Shown here one piece after another: positions 14,898 through 23,454 of a stretch of DNA of 64,000 nt. The position numbers were made by a program, and so were the translations under genes. The stretch comes from CAMFLJ01 sp965279255 (GTDB taxonomy: Bacteria; Actinomycetota; Acidimicrobiia; Acidimicrobiales; Acidimicrobilacustridaceae): assembly GCA_965279255.1 (NCBI GenBank), contig OZ257146.1:1860001-1924000 (forward strand). The letters run 5' to 3'. Position 1 is the first letter of the stretch. Each line of letters opens with the position of its first letter. Under the pieces are notes generated by a model. That model searched no databases. It was not told where the DNA came from and saw nothing but the letters and a program-made list of their open reading frames with translations.

Positions 14898-14987
14898 CCG
14901 TTTTCACCAGTCCAGGCCGGTGGCGTGGACTGATGAAAACGGTTGGGACTGGCGAAAGTCCAACGCAAAGTCGGACGCAAAGTCACA
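14898..14987. repeat. Candidate transposon right end: iterated transposase-binding-type motifs
   Basis: Seen: AAAGTC three times at an exact 12-bp period (14955, 14967, 14979), the last two preceded by ACGC. GGACTGRYGAAAR occurs twice (14927 and 14946). An inverted copy at 14898-14914 pairs with 14926-14942 over 17 bp with one mismatch. The outer edge reads TGTGAC inward from 14987. Clusters of short repeats behind a terminal TGT are the rule for Tn7/Mu/Tn5053-type ends, where TnsB-like transposases bind. It coincides with the switch from accessory to chromosomal genes. Confidence 0.6.
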
Positions 14988-14992
14988 GCACC

Positions 14993-15577
14993 GTGTGGTT
15001 CCTCCGCCGGCTGGCCGACCAGCTCGACCGCCAGCCCGAGGGCTTCGAGCTCGACCTCGTCGACACCGCCCGCTGCCTCGGCGTCGGCATGCGAGGGGGC
15101 CGCAACTCCCCCATGCTCAAGACCATCGAGCGCAGCTGCCGCTTCGGGGCCGCCCGCATGCACGGCACCACCTCGATCGCCGTGCGCCGTCGCCTCGCCC
15201 CGCTCACCCGCGCCCAGGTCGAGCGCCTCCCCGAACCACTGCAGCGCGAGCACACGATCTGGCTCACCCGGCCCCGCAGCACCCCCACGGTCGAGCAGAT
15301 GAAGGAACGGGCCCGATCGCTGGCCCTGTCGATGCTCGAGCTCGGCGAGGACACCGACGCTGTCGAGCGCCAGCTCCACCACTGGCGGTTCCACCCCGCG
15401 GTGGCCCACGAGGCGATGCGCTGGGCGCTCGACGCCAAGGCCCGCGCCGACGTCGTACCGGTGGGCGCCGGACCGGCCAGCTCCATGGCCCTCCCCCGAC
15501 CGGCCCGCCCGACGATCGGTGCCGCCTTCCCGGCCCCTGCGCCCCTGCCGGTGCCCCCGATGGACGAAGCCGGCTGA
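14993..15577 (+). CDS. Conserved-looking hypothetical protein, possibly N-terminally truncated
   Basis: 194 aa from GTG 14993 (MWFLRRLADQLDRQPEGFEL). An alternative in-frame ATG at 14933 lies inside the proposed transposon terminus. The central part has VDTARCLGVGMRGGRNSPML and two long helices. The C-terminus is Pro/Ala-rich and low in complexity. No ribosome binding site fits either start well, which would be expected if an insertion at 14987 removed the original 5' end. Followed by a strong terminator. Function unknown. Confidence 0.55.
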   Translation: MWFLRRLADQLDRQPEGFELDLVDTARCLGVGMRGGRNSPMLKTIERSCRFGAARMHGTTSIAVRRRLAPLTRAQVERLPEPLQREHTIWLTRPRSTPTVEQMKERARSLALSMLELGEDTDAVERQLHHWRFHPAVAHEAMRWALDAKARADVVPVGAGPASSMALPRPARPTIGAAFPAPAPLPVPPMDEAG

Positions 15578-15590
15578 CGCGACGGACCGG

Positions 15591-15624
15591 GGCCGCCCCC
15601 GCACCGTCGGTGCGGGGCGCGGCC
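15591..15624 (+). terminator. Strong hairpin terminator
   Basis: CCCCGCACC (15597-15605), GTC loop, GGTGCGGGG (15609-15617), extended by GGCCGC/GCGGCC across a 1-nt bulge. Fourteen nt after the preceding stop codon. Confidence 0.65.
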
Positions 15625-15688
15625 ACCGGAGAGCCTCACCGGGATACGGTCCGCGGATGCGGCCGCGACCACGACTGCGGGTGACCCC

Positions 15689-16489
15689 GTGCCGCTGACC
15701 TTCCCCGCCCACCAGGCGATCGTGTTGCCCCTGAAGCTCCGGTGGCCGCGCCGGTTCGACGCCACCGCCCTCTGCGTCGGTGCCGCCGCCCCGGACCTCG
15801 GCTACGCGGTGGTGCACGGTCGGAGCCACCTCATCTCCGGCGCCGTGCTGTTCGTCGTGCCCTTCACGCTCGTCGTGTGCGCCGTGCTCCGCCGCCGTGC
15901 CGCGCGCACGGTGTTCGCGCAGTTCCCGGACCTGGGGCCGCTCCGCCTCCACTCCTACCGGGCCATCGCCGATCGACGCCCCGGCGTCGTCGTCACCCTC
16001 GTCAGCGCGACCATCGGCGTGGCCAGCCACCTGCTCCTCGACGCCTTCACCCACGACGGACGGTGGGGCGCGTCGTGGCTCGGGCTCGACGCCCGCACCG
16101 TCGCCTTCCCGATCGTGGGACCCACCACCCCGGCCCACCTCCTGCAGGACGCGGGACACACCGTCGGCTCCCTGATCGGTCTGCTCCTCTTCCTGGTCAT
16201 CGGGCGCGACCGGCTGATGGAGCGCTGGTACGGCTCCGAGGTGGTGACGAGGGCGCGCACGTTCCACCTGGCCCCGTCGGCGCGGGTCTGGTTCTGGACG
16301 ATCGCAGGCCTCGTCGCCGCCCCGGTCGCCGCCGTCGCGAGGGTCGGCGGTGCCGCCCCCGTCTTCTCCGCCCTGCTCGGCGGGACGCTCGGCCTGTTGG
16401 TGGCGGGGTGCCTGCCCTTCACCGCCGCGACCGCCCCGACGACCGAGGCGTCCCGCCGCCCGAGGGCGACGGGCCCACCGCGAGCGTGA
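15689..16489 (+). CDS. DUF4184 family integral membrane protein
   Basis: 266 aa from GTG 15689. N-terminus MPLTFPAHQAIVLPLKLRWP with GAAAPDLGY matches DUF4184 (MPFT-SHPAA...GS-APD). A His-Asp motif SHLLLDAFTHDG (about residues 113-124) and several membrane helices (GAVLFVVPFTLVVCAVL, GSLIGLLLFLVIG, VFSALLGGTLGLLVAG) follow. The conserved Asp/His suggest metal binding, as in YdjM-like membrane hydrolases, but no function is established. Convergent with pepA. Confidence 0.7.
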   Translation: MPLTFPAHQAIVLPLKLRWPRRFDATALCVGAAAPDLGYAVVHGRSHLISGAVLFVVPFTLVVCAVLRRRAARTVFAQFPDLGPLRLHSYRAIADRRPGVVVTLVSATIGVASHLLLDAFTHDGRWGASWLGLDARTVAFPIVGPTTPAHLLQDAGHTVGSLIGLLLFLVIGRDRLMERWYGSEVVTRARTFHLAPSARVWFWTIAGLVAAPVAAVARVGGAAPVFSALLGGTLGLLVAGCLPFTAATAPTTEASRRPRATGPPRA

Positions 16490-16505
16490 TCGAGAAGCGG
16501 GGCCG

Positions 16506-17993
16506 TCAGCGGGCGGTGGCGCGCTTGGGCTTGGTGAAGGTGCGGGCGAGCTCGAGCAGCAGGCGCACGCCGTAGCCGGTGCCGCCGTTGGCGAACTCGG
16601 CCTGGTCACCCTCGGCCCACCAGGCCGTGCCGGCGATGTCGAGGTGGGCCCACGGGATGCCCTCGCCGACGAACTCCTGCAGGAACAGCCCGGCGGTGAT
16701 GGTGCCGCCACCCCGGGACTTCGAGATGTTGCGCAGGTCGGCCACGTCGGAGTCGAGGAACGGCCGGTAGTCGGCCGGCAGCGGCAGGGGCCACGTGCGC
16801 TCCCCCGCCCTGGCGGCGGCGTCGGAGACCTGGTCGCGCCAGGCGTCGTGGTTCGAGAGCACGGCCGCCACCCGGCTGCCGAGGGCGATCTCGACGGCGC
16901 CGGTCAGGGTGGCCAGGTCGACGATGGCGTCGGGCTCGGCCTCGCTGGCGAGGGCCAGCGCGTCGCCCAGGATGAGCCGGCCCTCGGCGTCGGTGTTCAG
17001 TACCTCGACGGTCTTGCCGTTGCGGAGGGTCAGCACGTCGCCCGGGCGGGTGGCGTCGCCACCGCTCATGTTGTCGGTCATGGGCAGGTAGCCGACGACG
17101 CGGCAGCGGGGCCCGACGGCACGCACGGCCGCGAAGAAGCCGAGCACGGCGGCCGCGCCGCCCATGTCCATCTTCATGGTCATCATGCCGTCGCCGGTCT
17201 TGATGGACAGGCCGCCGGAGTCGAAGGTGATCCCCTTGCCGACGAGGGCGAGGGTGCCCCTCGGGTTGGCGGGCTCGTAGGCGAGCTCGACGAAGCGGGG
17301 CTCCTGGAGCGAGCCGCGGTTCACGCCGAGGATGCCGCCGAGGCCGCGCTCGGCGATCTCGGCCGGGCCGAGCACGGTGACGGCGAGGTCCTCGCGGTTG
17401 GCGATGTCGACGGCGACCTCGGCCAGCGCGGCGGGGGTGAGGGTGCCGCCGGGGGTGTTGACGAGGTCACGGGCCAGGTTCTGGCCCTCGGCGATACGGG
17501 CGCCCTCGGCCACGGCGGCGACGACCTTCTGTCCCCCCTTGCCGACCACGACGACCCGCTCCGGGCCGGACGGGCCGGGCTCGGAGCGCAGCTCGGTGTA
17601 GCGGTAGGCCCCGAGGCCCGCGCCCTCGGCGACGGCCCGGGCGGCGACGGCCTTCTCGGCGGCGGTCGCATCGGCGATGACGTCGAGGAACGGCAGGGCG
17701 ACCGACTCGACCCGGCGACCGGCCCGCACGACCTGGGCGGCGGCGCGGCGCAGGCGGGCGGGGTCGACCGAGGCAGCCGGGCCGAGGCCCACCGCCACGA
17801 GCGAGGACCCGTCGGCCCCGGCCACGACGGCGATCTGGTCGACCTTGCCGGCGAAGCCCTGGGCGGCGAGCACCGCAGCGGGCAGCCCGAGGGCCTCGAG
17901 GCCCTCGGCGTCACCCTGCTCGGCGGTGACGGGGACGGCGACGAGCTCGACGTCGTCGGGCAGGTCCTTGGCGTACTCGATCACGGGCGGCAC
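16506..17993 (-). CDS. pepA: Leucyl aminopeptidase (M17, cytosol aminopeptidase)
   Basis: 495 aa, normal for the family. Removes N-terminal residues from peptides with a two-metal site. The signature NTDAEGRLILGDAL carries metal and catalytic residues (about 335-348). KGITFDSGGLSIK supplies the Lys/Asp pair (about 254-266), and MDMGGAAAVLG follows. The N-terminal macro-like domain is present (VAVPVTAEQGDAEGL). The start at 17993 (MPPVIEYAKDLPDD) has no strong alternative. Located 50 bp downstream of the cobalamin adenosyltransferase gene in the same direction, so possibly co-transcribed. Confidence 0.93.
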   Translation of the reverse strand: MPPVIEYAKDLPDDVELVAVPVTAEQGDAEGLEALGLPAAVLAAQGFAGKVDQIAVVAGADGSSLVAVGLGPAASVDPARLRRAAAQVVRAGRRVESVALPFLDVIADATAAEKAVAARAVAEGAGLGAYRYTELRSEPGPSGPERVVVVGKGGQKVVAAVAEGARIAEGQNLARDLVNTPGGTLTPAALAEVAVDIANREDLAVTVLGPAEIAERGLGGILGVNRGSLQEPRFVELAYEPANPRGTLALVGKGITFDSGGLSIKTGDGMMTMKMDMGGAAAVLGFFAAVRAVGPRCRVVGYLPMTDNMSGGDATRPGDVLTLRNGKTVEVLNTDAEGRLILGDALALASEAEPDAIVDLATLTGAVEIALGSRVAAVLSNHDAWRDQVSDAAARAGERTWPLPLPADYRPFLDSDVADLRNISKSRGGGTITAGLFLQEFVGEGIPWAHLDIAGTAWWAEGDQAEFANGGTGYGVRLLLELARTFTKPKRATAR

Positions 17994-18043
17994 GTTGGTC
18001 TCCAGGGTGGGGATGACGATGGTGTGTTCGGGGGTGACGGTGC

Positions 18044-18583
18044 TCAGGCCGGGCCGACCGAGCGGGTGGGCAGCGAGGTGCCCTCCTGCCAGCGGGCCAG
18101 GGTCCAGAGCAGGTCGGACAGGCGGTTCAGGTAGGGAACGACGGCGCTGCCGGGCACGGCGGCGGCGAGGGCGTCACGCTCGGCCCGGCGGGCGACGGTG
18201 CGGGCCACGTCGAGCTGAGCGCTCACCCGGTTCTGGCCGGGCATCACGAACTCGGTCGGCGGCTCGAACAGCTCGCTCACCTGATCGATGAGGCCCTCGA
18301 GGTGCTCGACCATCGCGTCGGTGACGAGGGTGGCGCCGGCCGTGAGCTTGTCGCGGTTGGAGGCGTCGGTGGCGAGCTCACCCATGAGCACCCAGAGGTC
18401 GCGCTCGACGTGCAGGAGGATGTCGCCGAGCTGCTCGTCGGCCTCCGCCCGGGCGACGCCGATGAAGGCCTGGAGCTCGTCGACCGTGCCGTAGGCGGTG
18501 GGCTGGGCCGAGTCCTTGGGCACCCGCCCGCCGAAGAGCAGGCCGGTGGTGCCGTCGTCGCCCTTGCGGGTGTAGATCTTCAC
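18044..18583 (-). CDS. pduO: Cob(I)yrinic acid a,c-diamide adenosyltransferase, PduO type
   Basis: 179 aa from GTG 18583 (MKIYTRKGDDGTTGLLFGGR). The N-terminal ATP-binding motif YTRKGDDGTTGL is diagnostic, as are YGTVDELQAFIG, FVMPGQNRVSAQLDVART and NRLSDLLWTLAR. It transfers the 5'-deoxyadenosyl group of ATP to cob(I)alamin to make coenzyme B12. The window also encodes B12-dependent MetH, though that uses methylcobalamin. Two genes upstream of nothing else in B12 synthesis here, so it serves B12 imported or made elsewhere. Confidence 0.92.
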   Translation of the reverse strand: MKIYTRKGDDGTTGLLFGGRVPKDSAQPTAYGTVDELQAFIGVARAEADEQLGDILLHVERDLWVLMGELATDASNRDKLTAGATLVTDAMVEHLEGLIDQVSELFEPPTEFVMPGQNRVSAQLDVARTVARRAERDALAAAVPGSAVVPYLNRLSDLLWTLARWQEGTSLPTRSVGPA

Positions 18584-18684
18584 CGGGCCGAGCCTACGTG
18601 GCCCCTGGCCCGCCTCCCTGCGCCGGAGGTGCACTTCGCCGGCACACGGTTCGACCGGCGCCGCCCCAGGGGTAGGTGGCACGG

Positions 18685-19809
18685 ATGGCGTCCCGTCCCG
18701 AACCGTTCCAGCGCGCCGCGACCCTCGCCGGCCGCTTCCTCCTCGTCGCCGCCGCCGTGGCGGTGGTCGGCTGGGTCCTCTGGACGATCAAGCTCGCCGT
18801 CCTGCCGGTCTTCATCGCCGCGCTGCTGTGCACCGCGATGGCTCCACTCGTCGTGCGGCTGGAGCGGCGGGGCTGGCCCACCCTCGGCGCCACGTGGCTG
18901 GTCTTCGGCGGGTTCCTGCTCGTGCTCGCGGCCATCGCGCTCGTGGTCATCCCGCCCACGGCGTCCGAGCTGGGGAACGTGGGCGACTCCGTCCGGGAGG
19001 GCGCCCAGGAGGTCGGGGACTGGCTGGTCGACGGCCCCCTGGGGCTCGACCGGGCCCGCGTCGAGGAGTTCACCGACGACCCGGCCGACAAGGCGTCCGA
19101 CCTCATCCGCTCGTCGGACGTCTCCCTCACCTCCGGGGCGATGGTCGTGGGCGAGGTGCTGGCCGGTGGCCTCCTCGCCCTGGTGCTCACGTTCCTCCTG
19201 CTGAAGGACGGCCGCCGCTTCCAGGCGTGGGCCCTGGCCCACCTGCCCGATCGGCACCGGGAGCCGGTGCGCTCCGGCGCCGGTCGCGTGTGGGACGCCC
19301 TCGGCGGCTACCTGCGCGGCGCGGCGATCCTCGGCTCGGTCGAGGGCGTCATCGTCGGCATCGCGGTGTGGGCCGTCGGAGGTGCGCTCGCGGTGCCGGT
19401 GGCGGTGCTGACCTTCGTGGCCGCGTTCTTCCCCATCGTCGGCGCCGTGTTCGCCGGGATCGTCGCCACCCTCGTGGTGCTGGCGACCGCCGGGGTGGCC
19501 GAGGCGGTGATCGTCCTCGTCGTGGTCGTGATCGTCCAGCAGCTCGACGGCGACGTCCTCGCCCCCTTCATCTTCGGCCGGAGCGTGCAGCTCAACCCGG
19601 CCGTGATCCTCGTCGCCCTCACCGCCGGCGCCGCGGCCGGAGGCATCGTCGGGGCGTTCCTCGCCGTCCCGCTGGCGGCATCGGTCGCGGCCATCGCCAG
19701 CGAGGTCTGGGAGCGGCGAGAGGCGCAGGACGCAGCCACCGCGACGGGGGACGACCCCGAGGGACCGCCCACGCCCTCTGGTACCGTGGTCGCGCCCGAG
19801 CTGTCCTGA
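18685..19809 (+). CDS. AI-2E family transporter (PerM-like permease)
   Basis: 374 aa from ATG 18685, preceded by GGTAGG; a GTG at 18676 is the alternative. Multi-pass membrane protein with the family pattern: two N-terminal helices (FLLVAAAVAVVGWVLWTIKL, LPVFIAALLC), an amphipathic extramembrane region (EFTDDPADKASDLIRSSD), and a C-terminal half with GSVEGVIVGIAVWAVG, FFPIVGAVFAGIVATLVVL and the conserved QQLDGDVLAPFIFGRSVQLN. Family members export diverse small molecules or ions; the substrate cannot be read from sequence. Diverges from pduO across a 100-bp gap. Confidence 0.88.
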   Translation: MASRPEPFQRAATLAGRFLLVAAAVAVVGWVLWTIKLAVLPVFIAALLCTAMAPLVVRLERRGWPTLGATWLVFGGFLLVLAAIALVVIPPTASELGNVGDSVREGAQEVGDWLVDGPLGLDRARVEEFTDDPADKASDLIRSSDVSLTSGAMVVGEVLAGGLLALVLTFLLLKDGRRFQAWALAHLPDRHREPVRSGAGRVWDALGGYLRGAAILGSVEGVIVGIAVWAVGGALAVPVAVLTFVAAFFPIVGAVFAGIVATLVVLATAGVAEAVIVLVVVVIVQQLDGDVLAPFIFGRSVQLNPAVILVALTAGAAAGGIVGAFLAVPLAASVAAIASEVWERREAQDAATATGDDPEGPPTPSGTVVAPELS

Positions 19810-19879
19810 TGGAGTGGGCGAGATGGCCCCAGCTTGCGGCGAAGATCCCTCTGTCTTCGACGCGCCAGGAGAACCATCC

Positions 19880-22800
19880 GTGAGCGACTTCCTCACCGCT
19901 GCCCGGGAACGGGTCGTCATCTACGACGGCGCCATGGGCACCGGCATCCAGGCCGCCGGCCTCACCGCCGACGACTTCGGTGGCCCCGACCTCGAGGGCT
20001 GCAACGAGCTGCTCGTCGTCACCCGCCCCGAGTTCATCAAGGGCCTGCACGCCGCCTACCTCGAGGTGGGCTGCGAGGTCATCGAGACCGACAGCTTCGG
20101 CAGCCTCGGCCTCACCCTCGCCGAGTACGGCATCGCCGAGCGGGCCCACGAGCTCAACGTGGCCGCCGCCCGCGTCGCCAAGGAGGTGGCCTCGTCCTAC
20201 GCCACCCCCGACCGGCCCCGCTGGGTCGCCGGCTCCATCGGCCCGGGCACCAAGTTCCCCTCGCTCGGCCAGGTCCGGTACGCCGACATGCGCGACGAGT
20301 ACGAGGTCCAGGCCCACGGCCTCATCGAGGGCGGCGCCGACCTGCTCATCATCGAGACCTTCTTCGACCTGCTGTCGGTGAAGGCCGCCATGAACGGCGC
20401 CCGCCGGGCCATGCGCTCGATCGGCCGCGAGGTCCCGCTCCAGGTGCAGGTCACCATGGAGCTCACCGGCCGCATGCTGCCCGGCACCGAGATCGCCGCC
20501 GCGCTGGCCGCCATCGACCCCATGCGCCCCGACGTCATCGGCATCAACTGCGCCACCGGCCCCGTCGAGATGGGCGAGCACCTGCGCCACCTCGCCGCCC
20601 ACGCCCGCATGCCGATCTCGTGCATCCCCAACGCCGGCCTGCCGAGCGTGGTCGACGGCGAGATGCACTACGACCTCACGCCCGAGCAGCTCGCCGAGCA
20701 CCAGGCCCGCTTCGTGGGCGAGCTCGGTGTCAACGTCATCGGCGGCTGCTGCGGCACCACCCCGGCCCACCTGGCCGCGGTGGTCGAGCGCTGCCGCGAC
20801 CTCGAGGTCGCGCCCCGGCACCCGGTGCACGAGCCCGGCGCCACCTCGATCTACTCGCTGGTGCCGTTCGAGCAGGACACCTCGTTCATGATCATCGGCG
20901 AGCGCACCAACGCCAACGGCTCCAAGAAGTTCCGCGAGGCCATGCTCGAGGGCGACCTCGACACGTGCGTCCAGATGGCGAAGGACCAGGTCAAGGAGGG
21001 CGCCCACGTCCTCGACCTCTGCGTCGACTACGTCGGCCGCGACGGCGCCGCCGACATGGACGAGCTGGCCAAGATGCTCGCCACCCAGTCGAGCGTCCCG
21101 ATCGTGCTCGACTCCACCGAGGGCCCGGTCATGGAGGCCGGCCTCAAGTGGCTCGGCGGACGCGCCATCCTCAACTCCGCCAACCTCGAGGACGGGGAGG
21201 GCGAGGGCAGCCGCTTCGACAGGGTGATGAAGCTGGCCCGGGAGTACGGCGCCGCGGTCATCTGCCTGCTCATCGACGAGGAGGGCCAGGCCCGCGACGT
21301 CGAGTGGAAGCTGAGGGTCGCCCACCGCATCCACGACCTCGCCGTCGACGAGTACGGCCTCGAGCCCGGCGACCTCATCTTCGACGCCCTGACCTTCCCG
21401 CTCTCGACCGGCGACAACGACCTCCGCAAGGACGGCATCAACACCATCGAGGCCATCCGGCGCATCAAGGCCGAGCTGCCGGGCGTCTACACGACCCTCG
21501 GCGTCTCCAACATCTCCTTCGGCCTCAAGCCGGCGGCGCGCCACGTGCTCAACTCGGTGTTCCTGCACGAGTGCGTCGAGGCGGGGCTCGACTCCGCGAT
21601 CGTGCACGCCGCCCGCATCATGCCGCTGAACCGCATCCCCGACGAGCAGCGCGAGGTCGCCCTCGACCTCGTGTGGGACCGCCGCCGCGACGGCTACGAC
21701 CCGCTCACCGAGCTGCTCGACGTCTTCGCCGACGTCCACGCCTCGGAGGTCGTGCGCGAGGACCGCAGCGACTGGACCGTCGAGCAGCTGCTCAGCCAGC
21801 GCATCATCGACGGCGAGCGCGAGGGCCTCGAGGACGACCTCGATCGGGCGATGGCCGATGGCATGGCGCCGCTCGCCATCATCAACGACGTGCTCCTCGC
21901 CGGCATGAAGGTCGTCGGCGAGCTCTTCGCCACCGGCGAGATGCAGCTGCCGTTCGTGCTGCAGTCGGCCGAGACCATGAAGGCCGCCGTCGCCTACCTC
22001 GAGCCCCACATGGAGAAGGACGACTCCGGCGGCAAGGGCCGCATCGTGCTGGCCACGGTGAAGGGCGACGTCCACGACATCGGCAAGAACCTCGTCGACA
22101 TCATCCTCACCAACAACGGCTACGAGGTCGTGAACCTCGGCATCAAGATCTCCATCGCCGAGATGATCGAGAAGGCCGCCGAGGTCAAGGCCGACGCCAT
22201 CGGGATGAGCGGCCTGCTCGTGAAGTCCACGCTGATCATGCGCGAGAACCTCGAGGAGCTGAACGCCCGCGGCCTCGCCGACATCCCGGTGCTGCTCGGC
22301 GGCGCCGCCCTGACCCGCAGCTACGTCGAGCGCGACCTGCGCGAGGTCTACGACGGCCGCCTCTTCTACGGCAAGGATGCCTTCGAGGGCCTCCGGGTCA
22401 TGGACCGGCTCGGCGAGATCAAGCGCGGCAGCGACGAGGACCCCACGTGGGGTCGGGTGCCGAGCGAGAGCCGGGTGCCGGCCCGCACCGGCTCCCAGGG
22501 CGGCGGGGCCCAGGGCCCCTCCGAGCCCGTGCCCGCCCGCTCCCCCGACGTCGCCACCGACAACGAGGTCTTCACCCCGCCGTTCCTCGGCTCCAAGGTC
22601 GTGAAGGGCCTCCCCCTCGACGACATCGCCGGCTACCTCAACGAGACCGCCCTGTTCCGCAACCAGTGGCAGTACCGCCCCGAGACCAAGGCCGACGGCT
22701 CGACCGAGACCGACGAGGAGTTCAAGGCCCGCATCCGCCCGATCCTGCGCTCGCAGCTGGCCGAGGCGAAGGCCACCGACATGCTCGTGCCCCAGGTGGT

Positions 22801-23377
22801 CTACGGCTACTTCGCCGCCAACAGCGACGGCGACGACCTCGTCATCTGGACCGACGAGTCGCGCACGACCGAGCAGGCCCGCTTCCACTACCCCCGCCAG
22901 CAGAAGGCCCCGTTCCTCTGCATCGCCGACTTCTTCCGCCCGATCGACTCGGGCGAGGTCGACTACGCCGCCTTCCACATCGTCACCATGGGCCAGCGGG
23001 TCAGCGACGTGACCGCCAAGCTCTTCGCCGAGGACAGGTACCAGGAGTACCTGCTGGTGCACGGCCTCGGGGTCGAGATGGCCGAGGCGCTGGCCGAGTA
23101 CTGGCACCGCCGCATCCGTGAGGAGTGGGGCTTCGCCGGCGATGACGGCCCGTCGCTCGCCGGGCTGTTCCGCCAGCAGTACCGCGGCGGCCGCTACTCG
23201 TGGGGCTACCCGGCCTGCCCGGACCTCGAGGACAACGAGACCGTGGGCCACCTGCTCGACGCCGGCCGCATCGGCATCGAGGTCAGCGAGGAGACCGGCT
23301 TCCAGTACCAGCCGGAGCAGACCACCTCGGCGCTCATCTGCCACCACCCGCAGTCGAAGTACTTCGTCGCCCGCTGA
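19880..23377 (+). CDS. metH: Cobalamin-dependent methionine synthase
   Basis: 1165 aa from GTG 19880, eight nt after AGGAG; the in-frame ATG at 19814 lacks such a site. Transfers methyl from 5-methyltetrahydrofolate to homocysteine via B12. Domains in order: homocysteine-binding barrel with zinc Cys residues (INCATG near 224; GGCCGT near 289), and pterin-binding domain (IIGERTNANGSKKF near 338). Next the cap and B12 domain with KGDVHDIGKN near 728, where DxHxxG holds cobalt, then the AdoMet activation domain ending near RYSWGYPACPD (about 1105). A 45-residue Pro/Ser/Gly-rich insert (about 852-896) separates B12 and activation domains and is longer than the usual linker. Confidence 0.96.
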   Translation: MSDFLTAARERVVIYDGAMGTGIQAAGLTADDFGGPDLEGCNELLVVTRPEFIKGLHAAYLEVGCEVIETDSFGSLGLTLAEYGIAERAHELNVAAARVAKEVASSYATPDRPRWVAGSIGPGTKFPSLGQVRYADMRDEYEVQAHGLIEGGADLLIIETFFDLLSVKAAMNGARRAMRSIGREVPLQVQVTMELTGRMLPGTEIAAALAAIDPMRPDVIGINCATGPVEMGEHLRHLAAHARMPISCIPNAGLPSVVDGEMHYDLTPEQLAEHQARFVGELGVNVIGGCCGTTPAHLAAVVERCRDLEVAPRHPVHEPGATSIYSLVPFEQDTSFMIIGERTNANGSKKFREAMLEGDLDTCVQMAKDQVKEGAHVLDLCVDYVGRDGAADMDELAKMLATQSSVPIVLDSTEGPVMEAGLKWLGGRAILNSANLEDGEGEGSRFDRVMKLAREYGAAVICLLIDEEGQARDVEWKLRVAHRIHDLAVDEYGLEPGDLIFDALTFPLSTGDNDLRKDGINTIEAIRRIKAELPGVYTTLGVSNISFGLKPAARHVLNSVFLHECVEAGLDSAIVHAARIMPLNRIPDEQREVALDLVWDRRRDGYDPLTELLDVFADVHASEVVREDRSDWTVEQLLSQRIIDGEREGLEDDLDRAMADGMAPLAIINDVLLAGMKVVGELFATGEMQLPFVLQSAETMKAAVAYLEPHMEKDDSGGKGRIVLATVKGDVHDIGKNLVDIILTNNGYEVVNLGIKISIAEMIEKAAEVKADAIGMSGLLVKSTLIMRENLEELNARGLADIPVLLGGAALTRSYVERDLREVYDGRLFYGKDAFEGLRVMDRLGEIKRGSDEDPTWGRVPSESRVPARTGSQGGGAQGPSEPVPARSPDVATDNEVFTPPFLGSKVVKGLPLDDIAGYLNETALFRNQWQYRPETKADGSTETDEEFKARIRPILRSQLAEAKATDMLVPQVVYGYFAANSDGDDLVIWTDESRTTEQARFHYPRQQKAPFLCIADFFRPIDSGEVDYAAFHIVTMGQRVSDVTAKLFAEDRYQEYLLVHGLGVEMAEALAEYWHRRIREEWGFAGDDGPSLAGLFRQQYRGGRYSWGYPACPDLEDNETVGHLLDAGRIGIEVSEETGFQYQPEQTTSALICHHPQSKYFVAR

Positions 23378-23399
23378 GCCGGCACCAGATCAGAACCGA

Positions 23400-23438
23400 C
23401 GCGTGACGTGGTCGCCACCGCGGCGACCGCGTCACGCG
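23400..23438. terminator. Bidirectional terminator between metH and ku
   Basis: GCGTGACGTGGTCGCC (23401-23416), 5-nt loop, GGCGACCGCGTCACGC (23422-23437): 16-bp stem with one mismatch, extended by C23400-G23438. It lies between convergent genes and can serve both. Confidence 0.75.
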
Positions 23439-23454
23439 GCGGATCAGCGAGTGG

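Larger units (their letters stand above)
1..14987. mobile_element. Tn7/Mu-like accessory element, right-hand part (left end outside window)
   Basis: Proposed element. It is bounded on the right by a motif-rich terminus at 14898-14987 whose outer end reads TGTGACTTTGCG inward. At the left edge it holds a nuclease plus DDE-transposase operon of the TnsA/TnsB kind. All genes between are accessory in character (hypothetical nucleases, a helicase, lipoproteins, regulators), whereas from 14993 onward the genes are conserved chromosomal ones. The five bases after the terminus (GCACC, 14988-14992) could be one copy of a target duplication, but the other copy would lie outside the window. Seen: transposase pair and terminal repeats. 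Inferred: that they belong to one element and that its cargo spans 1.1-14.9 kb. Confidence 0.5.

Noticed and set aside
19790..19880. Riboswitch (cobalamin or SAM) upstream of metH
   Set aside because: Only 70 nt between genes and no B12-box or SAM-riboswitch core was seen.
19619..23347. Very long minus-strand open frame opposite metH
   Set aside because: It is a GC-skew shadow; MetH on the other strand is unmistakable over its whole length.
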